Of a stretch of 64,000 nucleotides of DNA, positions 7,774-16,633 are shown one piece after another. This stretch comes from Halovenus rubra (GTDB taxonomy: Archaea > Halobacteriota > Halobacteria > Halobacteriales > Haloarculaceae). The translations under genes and the position numbers were made by a program. Positions within the stretch are counted from its first letter, which is position 1; the number at the start of each line of letters is the position of its first letter. The notes under the pieces are model-generated. The model saw only the letters and a program-made list of their open reading frames with translations. It had not been told where the DNA came from and searched no databases. The DNA lies in the NCBI RefSeq assembly GCF_026586665.1, contig NZ_JAODIY010000004.1:54119-118118 (forward strand), written 5' to 3'.

Positions 7774-8868
7774 ATGATTTTGCTCACGGACGTCCACAAC
7801 GAACACGGTGCACAGTTCGGTAAACGCGGCGGGAAAGATGTCGTCACCCAGTACGGCCGTCCGGAGCGGTCACACCGTGCCGTCCGCAACGCTGCGGGCG
7901 TCATCGAGTACGGTTCTGATATCCTCACGGTCACCGGTGAGGACCGACGTGAATTTGTCGATAATGCTGTCTCGAATGTCGTTCCTGACGCTGATGGCCA
8001 CGGGGTATACTCACTTCTCTTGACGCCTCAGGGTCGGATTCGGACGGACATGTACATCTTCAACGCTGGCGAGCGCCTGCTCATCTTCCTTCCGCATGGG
8101 CTCGGTAAAGAAATTGCCGAGGACTGGGACGAAAAGACATTCATCCAAGATGTAACGATTGAGTCTGCAAGCGACGAGTTCGCTCGGTTCGGCGTCCACG
8201 GACCCAAGGCAACTGAAAAGATTGCCAGTGTGTTTTCGGCTGAGACGCCACGTGAACCGCTCACGTTTTCTCGTGGGTCGATGGGTGATATTGGTGTTAC
8301 TGTCATCCGGACCGACGGGCAGACCGGAGAAGAGGGATACGATGTCATTGCTGGTGCCGACGATGCAATGTACGTCTTTGATACGCTGGTGAACCGAGGG
8401 CAGAACGCTGCTCCGTTTGGCTACCGGACATGGGAGTCACTCACGCTCGAGGCTGGCACTCCGCTATTTCGATCAGAACTCGAAGACGGAGTGCCGAACA
8501 ACCTTGACCTCGACAACGCTGTCGACTTCGACAAAGGGTGTTTTGTCGGCCAAGAGGTCGTTTCCCGGGTCGAAAACCGCGGTGAACCGACAAAGCGACT
8601 CGTCGGTCTCGTCACTGAGGAACTCACAACGGCCGGTGCTGCAGTGTTCGATGGTGACGAACACGCCGGCGAAATTACGCGAACGATGGAGAGTCCGCTC
8701 CGCGACACACCATTTGCGTTTGCAATCGTTAATCGAGAGATTGGAGAGAAAATCGGCGAGGATGCTGCACTTTCAGTTCGGGCCGACGGCGAGGAGGTCG
8801 TTGCAACTGCACTTTCACTCCCGTTCGTTGACGGCTCAGAAGAGTCGGCGCGGCTCCCGAGTCTGTAG
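7774..8868 (+). CDS. YgfZ/GcvT-like folate-binding protein
   Basis: A 364-residue protein of the aminomethyltransferase fold. It begins MILLTDVHNEHGAQFGKRGG and contains YGRPERSHRAVRNAAGVIE, typical of the haloarchaeal subgroup. It carries the YgfZ signature KGCFVGQE near residue 255. YgfZ proteins bind tetrahydrofolate and support repair or assembly of certain Fe-S enzymes; glycine-cleavage T proteins lack the KGC.GQE motif. No glycine-cleavage H or P genes are nearby, which favours the YgfZ reading. The ATG at 7774 was chosen because the longer open frame upstream overlaps the kinase gene in another frame and shows no family similarity. The database name is often aminomethyltransferase. Confidence 0.8.
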   Translation: MILLTDVHNEHGAQFGKRGGKDVVTQYGRPERSHRAVRNAAGVIEYGSDILTVTGEDRREFVDNAVSNVVPDADGHGVYSLLLTPQGRIRTDMYIFNAGERLLIFLPHGLGKEIAEDWDEKTFIQDVTIESASDEFARFGVHGPKATEKIASVFSAETPREPLTFSRGSMGDIGVTVIRTDGQTGEEGYDVIAGADDAMYVFDTLVNRGQNAAPFGYRTWESLTLEAGTPLFRSELEDGVPNNLDLDNAVDFDKGCFVGQEVVSRVENRGEPTKRLVGLVTEELTTAGAAVFDGDEHAGEITRTMESPLRDTPFAFAIVNREIGEKIGEDAALSVRADGEEVVATALSLPFVDGSEESARLPSL

Positions 8869-8902
8869 GTCTCTTTGAGACCGCCGTTCTTGAATAGCTG
8901 CG

Positions 8903-9253
8903 CTATTCTTCGTAGGCGAGGTTCATCACAAACTGGGAGAACAGCTCGCTTTGTGGGTCAACTTCCTCGTCGCCGACGAACGGCGAGAGCATGTCACCGG
9001 CCATCAGTAGCGAGAATTCGAGGTCCTTTGCGGTTGGCGACAAATAGTAGGTGTTGTGTCCCTCGTACACTGTCTCCTCGCGGTTGATGAGGTCTTCCTC
9101 ACTGAGAGAGTCAACGATACGACTCCCCTTTCTGGATGACACATCGAGCTCTTTCCAGAAGTTACTCTGATGAATCCCGCCCGTTTCACGAACGAGTTCC
9201 AGCCCTCGGCGCTCATCTTCGGAGAGTTCATTCTCCGCCGATGTGGTGCTCAT
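8903..9253 (-). CDS. Winged-helix (MarR/Lrp-like) transcription regulator
   Basis: A 116-residue protein. After a short acidic leader, residues 14-75 form a winged helix. The order is a helix (SEDERRGLELVRETGGIHQ), a turn and recognition helix (VSSRKGSRIVDSLSEEDLI), and a wing (REETVYEGHNTYYLSPTAK). The C-terminal 40 residues (LLMAGDMLSPFVGDEE) are probably the dimer or effector part. It resembles haloarchaeal MarR/HTH_24-type proteins next to membrane or metabolic genes. Its target is not evident. It is convergent with the YgfZ gene and followed by the NRDE gene on the same strand, 69 bases upstream. Confidence 0.65.
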   Translation of the reverse strand: MSTTSAENELSEDERRGLELVRETGGIHQSNFWKELDVSSRKGSRIVDSLSEEDLINREETVYEGHNTYYLSPTAKDLEFSLLMAGDMLSPFVGDEEVDPQSELFSQFVMNLAYEE

Positions 9254-9322
9254 GTACAGTCTTTGTCACTGCTCTACTAAAATAGTAGCTTCGATTCATC
9301 CCTGGTCGGAGAGTCCCACCGC

Positions 9323-10063
9323 TTAGACCGACGCATTGACGCGCTCGAACGCCGTCTCACAGGGTGGCCCGTCCGCATACTCATAGGTACGTTCGTCCGC
9401 GCCAAGTTTGACCAGTGATGCGCTCCTGGTGCCAAACCCGTCGTCATGGACACAGACGCTATACTCGTGGTTACCGAGTATCTCAGAGGCTCGGTCGAGC
9501 CACTCCTCTGCTTGTGCACCCGGTTCGGGCTTGAGCGTCTCGCGCACGGCGTCGGCGTTTGCGGCCTGCCCTCTGGCAGCCTCTTGTCGATGTGCTGGAA
9601 TGGAGTACCCTCCATCGGCACCGACGTTCACGACGACGTGGACGCCGGGCGTAAGATTCGTCACTGTTCGCTCCTGTCCCGACTCTACGAGCATTGCGGC
9701 GTGTTCGTCTGCTGCCAGCAGGTAGCATCCATCGTAGATTCGCTCGTCGAGTTCCTGCTCGACGGCTCTGATGGCGTCTTCGGCCGTCTCGGACGCCAGC
9801 GCGTCGCGGACGAGTAGACCCCGCGAACGCTCGCCCTCTCTGTCAGCGTCGAGCCAGCGGTTCGTCACGCCGACGAGGACGCCGTGTTCGTTGTACCCGA
9901 GCCACGTTCCCTCAGCTTCCAGGTCTATCGGCGCGATAGCGCGCGCTCCCCAGTCACGGCGTGCAGGCGGCTCGGAGGGCCTTCCGAGCGCTTCATCGCG
10001 GTTGGCCGCCACCAGTACCGGTGCGTCCTCGAACACCTGCCAGGCGAGAGTGAGCGTACACAC
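9323..10063 (-). CDS. NRDE (TANGO2-like, DUF833) family protein
   Basis: A protein of about 246 residues with the family hallmark VLVAANRDE and the conserved beginning CTLTLAWQ. In this family the Cys directly after the initiator Met resembles an Ntn-hydrolase nucleophile. The GTG at 10061-10063 puts Cys at position 2. The in-frame ATG at 10087 would add eight residues before it, so I prefer 10063. Other conserved stretches are WLGYNEHGVLVGVTNR and, near the C-terminus, FGTRSASLV. The biochemical function is not established; eukaryotic TANGO2 has been linked to heme and lipid handling. The gene shows no obvious partner. Confidence 0.75.
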   Translation of the reverse strand: MCTLTLAWQVFEDAPVLVAANRDEALGRPSEPPARRDWGARAIAPIDLEAEGTWLGYNEHGVLVGVTNRWLDADREGERSRGLLVRDALASETAEDAIRAVEQELDERIYDGCYLLAADEHAAMLVESGQERTVTNLTPGVHVVVNVGADGGYSIPAHRQEAARGQAANADAVRETLKPEPGAQAEEWLDRASEILGNHEYSVCVHDDGFGTRSASLVKLGADERTYEYADGPPCETAFERVNASV

Positions 10064-10158
10064 GACCGCATCTACGTCGCGGGTCAACTAAAGCCGAAGG
10101 GTCGACTCTGCCCGCAGGTGGTGTGGTTTTTGCTTAAGCGAGCACCCAGCGATATCCA

Positions 10159-10521
10159 ATGGCACAAGAAATCTTCCACGCCGACGTTCACCTGTCCCAA
10201 CTGTATCGTTCCAGCGAGAAACTTGCGGACGTGCTGGCATGGTTCGATTTCGACGACCTCACCTACGAGCCACTGCCAGTTTTCGGGTCACAGAAGAGTA
10301 TCGTCGCGGAAACGCCTACTTGAGAGTCGGTCCATCGGTACGAGGATTCGCTGGCGGTCCCTGGGATGGATTGCGATGTTGTCACACTTCCGCTGTATGC
10401 CGGACAGAGCGCTGGGCTGGCGGATGAGTTGCAGTCTGCAACAAGCCTTGTCGAGGAACTCAAAACGCAGATGCTTACGGCGCTGTCGGAACTTCCTGAA
10501 GTTACTCGTCGCCGAGGATGA
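10159..10521 (+). pseudogene. Decayed coding DNA ending in a nitronate monooxygenase C-terminus
   Basis: An ATG at 10159, 20-30 bases after TTGCTTAAG, opens a frame of 54 codons (MAQEIFHADVHLSQLYRS...) closed by a TGA at 10321. I do not recognise this first part. In the same frame beyond that stop, the sequence reads GMDCDVVTLPLYAGQSAGLA and then a helix to the TGA at 10519. This matches the end of nitronate monooxygenases (2-nitropropane dioxygenases), where PLFAGQSAGL closes the FMN barrel. The barrel itself is missing. Two unrelated fragments or one badly eroded gene are both possible. The tail overlaps the fumarase stop by 20 bases. Confidence 0.5.
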
Positions 10522-11911
10522 CCCGGTCGGTCATCTTTGCCGGGTCGAGGACTTCATCAGCCTCGTCCGCGGTCAGGTAGCCTTTCTCGACGGCGACTTC
10601 ACGGACGGTTTTATCTTCTTTTAGGGCGGCTTTCGCGACTTCACTTGCCTTGTCGTAGCCAATGGCTGGATTGAGCGCTGTTGCCAGTGCCATGCTCTGC
10701 TGGACCTTATCGGCACAATGCTCACGGTTCGCTTCGAGTTTGGCCACAAACCGTTCGGCGAACACCTCACTGCTGTTGGCGATAATCTTTGCTGACTGGA
10801 GGAAGTTGTAGGCGAGGACAGGCTTGTAGAGGTTGAGATCGATTTGTCCCTCGGCTGCGCCCGCGGAGATCGCTGCGTCGTTGCCGACGACTTGCTTGTG
10901 GACTTGGTTGACAGACTCGGCGACGACGGGGTTGATTTTGCCGGGCATAATTGAGGAGCCTGGCTGATTCTCTGGCTGTTCGAGTTCGCCAAGTCCGTTG
11001 CGCGGCCCCGAAGCGAGCAGTCGGAGGTCGTTTGCAATCTTGTTGAGGCTGCCAGCGACGGTTCGAAGCGCGCCGTGGGCCTCGCTCATGGCATCGTGGG
11101 CTGCTTGTGCTTCAAAGTGATCGTCGGCCTCACGGAAAGCAACGTTCGTTTCTTCTGAGATGTACTCGGCGGCCCGCCACGGGAATTCGGGGTGAGTGTT
11201 CAGGCCCGTCCCGGTTGCGGTGCCGCCAAGCGCGAGCTCCGAGAGGTGGTCACGCGTGTTCTGGACGCGTTCGATGCCTTTCTCGACTTGAGTCCGGTAG
11301 CCGCCGAACTCTTGCCCGAGGGTGACTGGTGTCGCATCCTGCAGATGCGTCCGTCCTGTCTTGACCACACCGTCGAACGCTGCTTGTTTGGCCTCCAACT
11401 CGTCACGAAGTGTGTTGAGCGCCGGGAGCACATCGTGTTCGACAGCTTCGAGCGAGGCGACGTGCATCGCCGTTGGAATCACATCGTTGCTCGACTGGCC
11501 GTAGTTGACGTGGTCGTTTGGATGAATCTCACGAGTTCCAATCTCACCGCCCGCGAGCTCTGTTGCACGGTTGGCGATGACCTCGTTTGCGTTCATATTC
11601 GAGGAAGTGCCCGACCCGGTCTGGAAGATATCGACCGGGAACTGGTCGTCGTGGTCACCAGCAATTACCTCGTCCGCAGCGTCGATGATATGCTGTGCCT
11701 TGTCGTCGGCGACAAGAGTGAGGTCACGGTTTGCTTCCGCGGCGGATTTCTTTACAATACCGAGGGCCCGAATAAACCGTCGTCCGAACGTAGCGTCGCT
11801 GACCGGGAAGTTCTCGACAGCTCGCTGGGTCTGTGCTCCCCAGTAGGCGTCGGCTGGAACCTGCATTTCGCCGAGGCTGTCCTCTTCCGTGCGAAAGTCC
11901 TCGTCAGTCAT
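10502..11911 (-). CDS. fumC: Class II fumarate hydratase
   Basis: Catalyses reversible hydration of fumarate to malate in the citric acid cycle. The 469-residue protein has the N-terminal DSLGEMQVPADAYWGAQTQ and the segment GSGTSSNMNANEVI. It also has TGRTHLQDATPVTLGQEFGG and the superfamily signature GSSIMPGKINP in the active-site lid. Aspartase and argininosuccinate lyase share the fold, but the N-terminal and SSNMN segments are those of class II fumarase. The ATG at 11911 gives MTDEDFRTEEDSLGEMQ, matching the family start; another in-frame ATG lies at 11920. It is a single-gene unit. Confidence 0.93.
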   Translation of the reverse strand: MTDEDFRTEEDSLGEMQVPADAYWGAQTQRAVENFPVSDATFGRRFIRALGIVKKSAAEANRDLTLVADDKAQHIIDAADEVIAGDHDDQFPVDIFQTGSGTSSNMNANEVIANRATELAGGEIGTREIHPNDHVNYGQSSNDVIPTAMHVASLEAVEHDVLPALNTLRDELEAKQAAFDGVVKTGRTHLQDATPVTLGQEFGGYRTQVEKGIERVQNTRDHLSELALGGTATGTGLNTHPEFPWRAAEYISEETNVAFREADDHFEAQAAHDAMSEAHGALRTVAGSLNKIANDLRLLASGPRNGLGELEQPENQPGSSIMPGKINPVVAESVNQVHKQVVGNDAAISAGAAEGQIDLNLYKPVLAYNFLQSAKIIANSSEVFAERFVAKLEANREHCADKVQQSMALATALNPAIGYDKASEVAKAALKEDKTVREVAVEKGYLTADEADEVLDPAKMTDRVILGDE

Positions 11912-11920
11912 ATACGTCAC

Positions 11921-12221
11921 AGTGTTCGTTCGGGTCCGCGTAAAGAGTTCTGATACTGTGCTTGGTATCTGTTATCATGATTGAATCATTATGCTACCCG
12001 TTTCGATATGAGTAGAGCAAATCCGAGGACGAAAATGAACGGCATGCACGCCACTACCTAACACAGCAACAAGTGAGCTGAGTCCAACCGTGAGGTCGGC
12101 GCTCACTCTAAGCAGCTTGTGGGAGCTCTTTGCTGTCTACTGTGATAACACTATCTCTCAACTGAGGCGTGGCTCTGATATAAGAGTCGTTGCAACGATT
12201 GCGGTCTTTGCTTTGGTAGTG
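11921..12221. other. Intergenic stretch with a possible frame-broken small membrane protein
   Basis: No intact gene was found between fumarase and the Mrp gene. On the minus strand, one frame reads ADLTVGLSSLVAVLGSG (about 12106-12055) and a second continues CMPFIFVLGFALLISKRVA to a stop at 11989-11991. Joined, they would look like a two-helix membrane protein, so this may be a frameshifted remnant. The rest of the stretch shows no clear element apart from AT-rich DNA before each flanking gene. Confidence 0.25.
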
Positions 12222-13373
12222 CTACATTCCGGGGCCAGGGCCGGGACCTTGTCCAGGGTCGGTCGTGACTTGTGCGGTTCCGGCAGGCTGATCCTCAAAG
12301 GCCGAGCCTGCGTCGACAGACTCCATCCGCCCAGCAATTTTCCGGCGATTCAGTTCGCTGATGCGGTCGGCCATCTCTCTGATGAGGGTAATCGACGGCC
12401 CGTGTGCCGCGCTGTCTTCCTGTTTCACGACGGGGGCCTCGGTCCCGTCAGCACCGAAGTCCTCGTGAATTGGGAGCTTTCCGAGCAAGTCGATATCGTA
12501 GTCTTCGACGATTGCCTCGGCTCCCTCCGAGCCAAATGGGTCGTGTGTATCGTCACACGTTGGGCAGTGGAACGAACTCATATTCTCAACGATACCCATA
12601 ATTGGTGCATCGTGTTTCTCGAATAGGCGGAGTCCCTTCCGAGCGTCGTCAAGTGACATCTGCTGGGGCGTCGTCACGATGGCTGCAGCAGCGACTGGCA
12701 GCGACTGGAGCAAGTCAAGGGAGGCGTCACCGGTCCCCGGCGGTAGGTCGACAACGAGATAATCGAGCGTTCCCCACTCAACGTTCTCTAGGAAGTGTGT
12801 CATCACGTTGTTGACCATCGGGCCGCGCATGATGGCTGGGTCGTCCTGATTTTTCACAAGAAAACCCATACTCATTACTTTCACACCGTCTGATTCCGGC
12901 GGAATCATCCGCTCCTCGTCTGGCGTGACTCTTGGTTCCTCTGGGACGGGCAAAATTCGCGGGACGTTCGGGCCGTGGATGTCAGCATCGAGCAAGCCAA
13001 CGCGAGCCCCAAGCTTGTCGAGTCCTGCCGCTAGATTTGCTGCGACGGTTGTCTTTCCGACACCACCTTTCCCTGAGGCGACGGCAACGACGTTACGAAC
13101 GTTTGGGAACACTTCCTCGTCAAATCCCTGCTCGGCGGATACATCGGCGTGAAGTTCGGGTTCGAGTCCCATGTCGCTGATGACCGACCGAACTTCGTTG
13201 CCAAGTTCCATCTCCGAGGGTGCAAACGGGGAGTTGAACGCCAGCGAAATGCTGACAGTGTTGTCTTCGATAGTAATGCTGTTTATCAGGTCGAGTGATA
13301 CGATATCGTCACCGATGCGGGGGTCCTCGACCTCCCGCAGGGCGTCTTCTACGTCTGCAGGTGATGCATCCAT
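12222..13373 (-). CDS. Mrp/NBP35-type P-loop ATPase (Fe-S cluster carrier) with MIP18-like domain
   Basis: A 383-residue protein. Residues 1-85 are an MIP18 (DUF59) domain (VEDALREVEDPRIGDDIVSL). Next is the deviant Walker A of Mrp ATPases, SGKGGVGKTTVAANLA, then DADIHGPNVPRIL and the switch region DLPPGTGDASLDLLQSLP. The CPTC pair (FHCPTCDD) supplies the Cys ligands for a bridging [4Fe-4S] cluster across the dimer. The family passes Fe-S clusters to apo-enzymes. A Gly/Pro-rich tail (DPGQGPGPGPGM) follows. The ATG at 13373 was chosen over 13379 because it matches the family N-terminus. Downstream electron-transfer genes rich in Fe-S clusters could be clients. Confidence 0.9.
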   Translation of the reverse strand: MDASPADVEDALREVEDPRIGDDIVSLDLINSITIEDNTVSISLAFNSPFAPSEMELGNEVRSVISDMGLEPELHADVSAEQGFDEEVFPNVRNVVAVASGKGGVGKTTVAANLAAGLDKLGARVGLLDADIHGPNVPRILPVPEEPRVTPDEERMIPPESDGVKVMSMGFLVKNQDDPAIMRGPMVNNVMTHFLENVEWGTLDYLVVDLPPGTGDASLDLLQSLPVAAAAIVTTPQQMSLDDARKGLRLFEKHDAPIMGIVENMSSFHCPTCDDTHDPFGSEGAEAIVEDYDIDLLGKLPIHEDFGADGTEAPVVKQEDSAAHGPSITLIREMADRISELNRRKIAGRMESVDAGSAFEDQPAGTAQVTTDPGQGPGPGPGM

Positions 13374-13453
13374 ACACACGTTACGTATTCGAGAAGGGTG
13401 TCCCTTTCGAAATCGCGTCTACAAACGCAAAACAGCGAAAAAACCGGTCCGTG

Positions 13454-13726
13454 TTAGAAAAAGAGCAGACGGATATTCATCGTTGTCACGAACAGTCCGC
13501 CCCAGAGTGCGGAGACGAACAGCAAGAACAGCGTCGAGCCGAGCGCGAGCGTCTTAAGATCGCGTGGCTTGCCGAGAAACCAACCGAGGAAGGCGGTGTA
13601 CACCGGCAGACCGATGACGCCAAAGATGACCCAAACGCCGGGCGGAATCGCCCATGGGTCGAAGTACGCTTTCATTGGCATACTCGTTACTGTCATCAAC
13701 AGTTCAGTGATGAGCGTTGCGTTCAT
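13454..13726 (-). CDS. Small membrane protein, third gene of the Fe-S/NrfD operon
   Basis: A 90-residue protein with two clear membrane helices (about 28-50 and 60-85). A short N-terminal segment (TELLMTVTSMPMKAYFDPWA) may lie at the membrane surface. I do not recognise a named family. Its ATG overlaps the end of the NrfD-like gene by four bases, so it is translated with it and is probably a small structural subunit of the same membrane complex, comparable in position to the small subunits of alternative complex III. This role is inference from the operon. Confidence 0.65.
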   Translation of the reverse strand: MNATLITELLMTVTSMPMKAYFDPWAIPPGVWVIFGVIGLPVYTAFLGWFLGKPRDLKTLALGSTLFLLFVSALWGGLFVTTMNIRLLFF

Positions 13727-15072
13727 GCTGACACCTCCTCGTTGTCGTGGTCATCGTCGTGGTCCTCAACGGAGTGAAGCTCAATAATCGGGAAGAGCTT
13801 CATGATAACCATATACATGAGCGTACACAGCGCGACTGTTCCGGCAACCGACGAGAGTTCGACAAGGCTTGGCGAGTAGTGCCCGGGAACTTGGTCGTAC
13901 AGGCCAAATTCAGGATACGCAAGCCCTTCGAAGACGAACAGAATCTTCTCAGAGAGTGTGGCGACCAACACACCAAGCGCGGCAACAAGTGAGAGGTGCC
14001 GTGAGAAGACGCTTGGCTTGACCGCCTGGGCGAAGATGTACGCCAGCGCAAGGAACATGGTGACCATAGCCATCTGGTAGATGGTGTTACTCAGCTTGGC
14101 AGTCATGACGACCTCAGGCCGGACGTGGGCAGCAAACAGGCCGTTGATAATCTGCTGGAGCTGCAGCCAGACGAACATCAGGCTGAAGATACCAAGCCAG
14201 TTGGTCAGACCACGAATCACACTGTCGGTAAAGATGTGTTCCCAGTCATACGCGATACGTGTCGTGTACGAAATGACAATCAGGCCAGCGAGTGCTGATG
14301 TGAGCGCAATTGAGAGGAACTGCGGTCCCTGAATTGCACCGTCCCAGCCAGGCATCGATGGAATAAGCGAGAACAGCCACGGAATCACACCGCCGTGGAG
14401 GAGAAGCGGGGCCATCACGATGATGCCCAGCGCCAGCCACCACGCCATCCGCTCGATGACTTCATCTTCTTTCTCGCTGTATCCGATGAGAACAACCCGG
14501 TACAGTGGGTCGAGAATGTCGGGCAACCGGTCACGAAGTTGGTACGTGTCGTACCTGAGCGTCAGGGCAATGTACGTTGCCGTCATCACGAAATATAGCG
14601 TAATGACGGTGACGTCCCATGCCAACGGTGATGACTGTACCGTCCACGGGTAGGCATTGACGACACTCGTAACGAGGCGGTCGGGGCGTCCCATGTGAAC
14701 AACAATGTACAGCCCGGACATGCTCAACGCTGTAAGCGTCAGCAGTTCGGCCATCCGAGCAACGGGCTGGTACTTTGTCATACCAAACAGGCGCACCGCT
14801 GCTGAGAGGATGATTCCGCCGTGGGCGATACCGACCCACCAGATGAATGCGCCGATGTACAGTCCCCATGTAACACCGCCACCACTACCCCAGTCTGCAA
14901 GATTCGTCACGATAAGTCCTTCCTGTAGCTGGAAGCCAAACGCGGCCAGCCAGGCAAGAGCAACCGCCGAAAGGATACCGATAGCGGCATACCACTTCAT
15001 CGACGTGTTGAGGATTGGCCTAATAATGTCAGCCGGCTCCGGCTCTTTTGCCTCTGCGTCTTTCGTCGCCAT
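13723..15072 (-). CDS. NrfD/PsrC-like quinol-interacting membrane subunit
   Basis: An integral membrane protein of 449 residues with about ten helices. It belongs to the NrfD (PF03916) group, the quinol-binding partners of four-cluster Fe-S proteins in polysulfide reductase, Hdr-type complexes and alternative complex III. Visible family features are the segments WGLYIGAFIWWVGIAHGG in helix 2 and VHMGRPDRL between helices 3 and 4. A conserved interior follows (RPEVVMTAKLSNTIYQMAM). The C-terminus is His/Asp-rich (SVEDHDDDHDNEE). It overlaps the Fe-S gene upstream (start codon and stop codon share 15072) and the small membrane gene downstream, so the three genes form a tight operon. Confidence 0.85.
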   Translation of the reverse strand: MATKDAEAKEPEPADIIRPILNTSMKWYAAIGILSAVALAWLAAFGFQLQEGLIVTNLADWGSGGGVTWGLYIGAFIWWVGIAHGGIILSAAVRLFGMTKYQPVARMAELLTLTALSMSGLYIVVHMGRPDRLVTSVVNAYPWTVQSSPLAWDVTVITLYFVMTATYIALTLRYDTYQLRDRLPDILDPLYRVVLIGYSEKEDEVIERMAWWLALGIIVMAPLLLHGGVIPWLFSLIPSMPGWDGAIQGPQFLSIALTSALAGLIVISYTTRIAYDWEHIFTDSVIRGLTNWLGIFSLMFVWLQLQQIINGLFAAHVRPEVVMTAKLSNTIYQMAMVTMFLALAYIFAQAVKPSVFSRHLSLVAALGVLVATLSEKILFVFEGLAYPEFGLYDQVPGHYSPSLVELSSVAGTVALCTLMYMVIMKLFPIIELHSVEDHDDDHDNEEVSA

Positions 15073-16547
15073 CAGGCCTCACCTTCCTCTTCGCCAGGAG
15101 TGTTGTCGTCGTTCGCTCGGGCACCGTAATCGAGGTGTTCTTTCCGCTCCGCAACAACATTAACACCCCAATCATTGCTCAGTGCCTCGTAGTGGACTGG
15201 CCGTTCTTCGGGCGTCTCCGACGCGTGTGGTCCCGGCTCGTTGCCGATGTAGGTAATGTTTGGCTGTGTGTTGAGATCTTCGAGCAGCCGGAACGTCGAC
15301 AGCTGGGACTTGGGGTGTGGTGCCGGAGGCTGTTCGTACTCCTCTGGGTCCTCGAATTTTTTGTTTTTCTCTTTGGGGCTCTCTTCGATTTCTTTACGCC
15401 GTTCGAGGTACGTGTTTGGTCGACTCTCTTCATCGTCCAAGTCCCCGAAGTGAATGGCGCTCATCCCTGCCTCGTCGCATGCGTCCATACATGCAACAGT
15501 TCCTTTCTCGTTATCGGTGTGCTCGTCTTGTCGGGACGGGCACATCGTACATTTGCCCATAACGCCTTTTGGCGGGCGACTGTCGGTCCAGCGACCGCGG
15601 TCATCGTAAACGTGGTCGTTGGCCTCCGATAGCTTCGTATGGCGCTCGTCTTCGTCGAGAGAGCGCACGTCTTCCGGGCGCATGTCGAGATGTTCGAGTT
15701 CTTCCATCGGTACGTCGGGTTCTCCCCACTGGAAGTAGTTAACTCCGTACGGACAGGCAACCTGACAGTACCGACAGCCGATACAAATCTCGTAGTCAGT
15801 CAGTACGAGACCATCTTTCGAGCGGACGTGGCGTGCCCGAACTGGACAAACCTTTGCACACGGCGCGTTCGAACAGTGCTGGCACGGCCGAACGAGGAAA
15901 TTCTGCTGTTCGGTGTCGTGGTTGTCGTACGTGAACACGTACATCCAGTTTGCGCCAGTCGATGTCCCGTTCTCGTTGATACAGCCAGTGACACACGAGA
16001 GACAGCCATCGCACCGTTCAAGATCGATGACCATTCCCCAGCGGTGTTCTCGCCCATCCTCCTCGGCCGGGCGGATACCACTTACTTGCTGGGGGACCTC
16101 TTCTTGTTCTTTCTGACTGTCGTATGTTGCATACGCTCCGTATCCAAGGAAGGCGGCACCGGCGCCCATCTTCTTCATCATCTCCCGACGGGAGACGTCC
16201 TCGTTTTCGATGTCGACGTCGGTAAGGGCCTCGAACATCGACTCGTCTTCAGCCTTGTCGAGGTCGACATCGTCGATATCATCGAAGACGGGACGCTCAT
16301 CGACGTCGAACTCGTCTTCCATGTCCTCGTGATACTCGGCGTAGAACTCTTCTTCACTTAGTTCGCCCGCGACGAGACGCTGTGCATCTCTGGCCATCTC
16401 CATCCCGAGGTCGGCGTCGAACTCCGTGTCCTCGAGCTCTGACCGCATATTTTCTTCCCACTCCGCTCCAAGCGGGTGGAAGGAATCCTCGGTCTCGTAG
16501 GGGTGTGTTGGTTCTTCGTTCGTGTCTTTTGCGTCGTCCGCGCTCAT
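15072..16547 (-). CDS. Four-cluster [4Fe-4S] ferredoxin-type subunit with internal twin-arginine anchor
   Basis: A 491-residue protein. Residues 1-115 are an acidic extension. Residues 119-140 form a twin-arginine motif followed by a hydrophobic helix (SRREMMKKMGAGAAFLGYGA), so the rest is probably exported folded and stays anchored. The remainder is a DmsB/NrfC-type domain with four Cys groups: CDGCLSCVTGC, CQHCSNAPCAKVC, CIGCRYCQVAC, and CTMC plus CMDAC. These are enough for four [4Fe-4S] clusters. An N-terminal extension leading into an internal RR signal recalls the ActB subunit of alternative complex III, but no molybdopterin-fold domain is present. It is the first gene of the operon with the NrfD-like and small membrane subunits. 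Confidence 0.85.
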   Translation of the reverse strand: MSADDAKDTNEEPTHPYETEDSFHPLGAEWEENMRSELEDTEFDADLGMEMARDAQRLVAGELSEEEFYAEYHEDMEDEFDVDERPVFDDIDDVDLDKAEDESMFEALTDVDIENEDVSRREMMKKMGAGAAFLGYGAYATYDSQKEQEEVPQQVSGIRPAEEDGREHRWGMVIDLERCDGCLSCVTGCINENGTSTGANWMYVFTYDNHDTEQQNFLVRPCQHCSNAPCAKVCPVRARHVRSKDGLVLTDYEICIGCRYCQVACPYGVNYFQWGEPDVPMEELEHLDMRPEDVRSLDEDERHTKLSEANDHVYDDRGRWTDSRPPKGVMGKCTMCPSRQDEHTDNEKGTVACMDACDEAGMSAIHFGDLDDEESRPNTYLERRKEIEESPKEKNKKFEDPEEYEQPPAPHPKSQLSTFRLLEDLNTQPNITYIGNEPGPHASETPEERPVHYEALSNDWGVNVVAERKEHLDYGARANDDNTPGEEEGEA

Positions 16548-16633
16548 TTATAATACTCCTCCTGATTGGTTGTGATTCGTCTCCGGCCGCTCTGCACTCC
16601 ACCGACAACGCTGTTTAGTGTCTGTCCGTCTGT

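Noticed and set aside
11192..11953. Plus-strand frame of 253 codons opposite fumarase
   Set aside because: Fumarase is clear on the other strand with all motifs; the frame has no similarity and is explained by codon bias.
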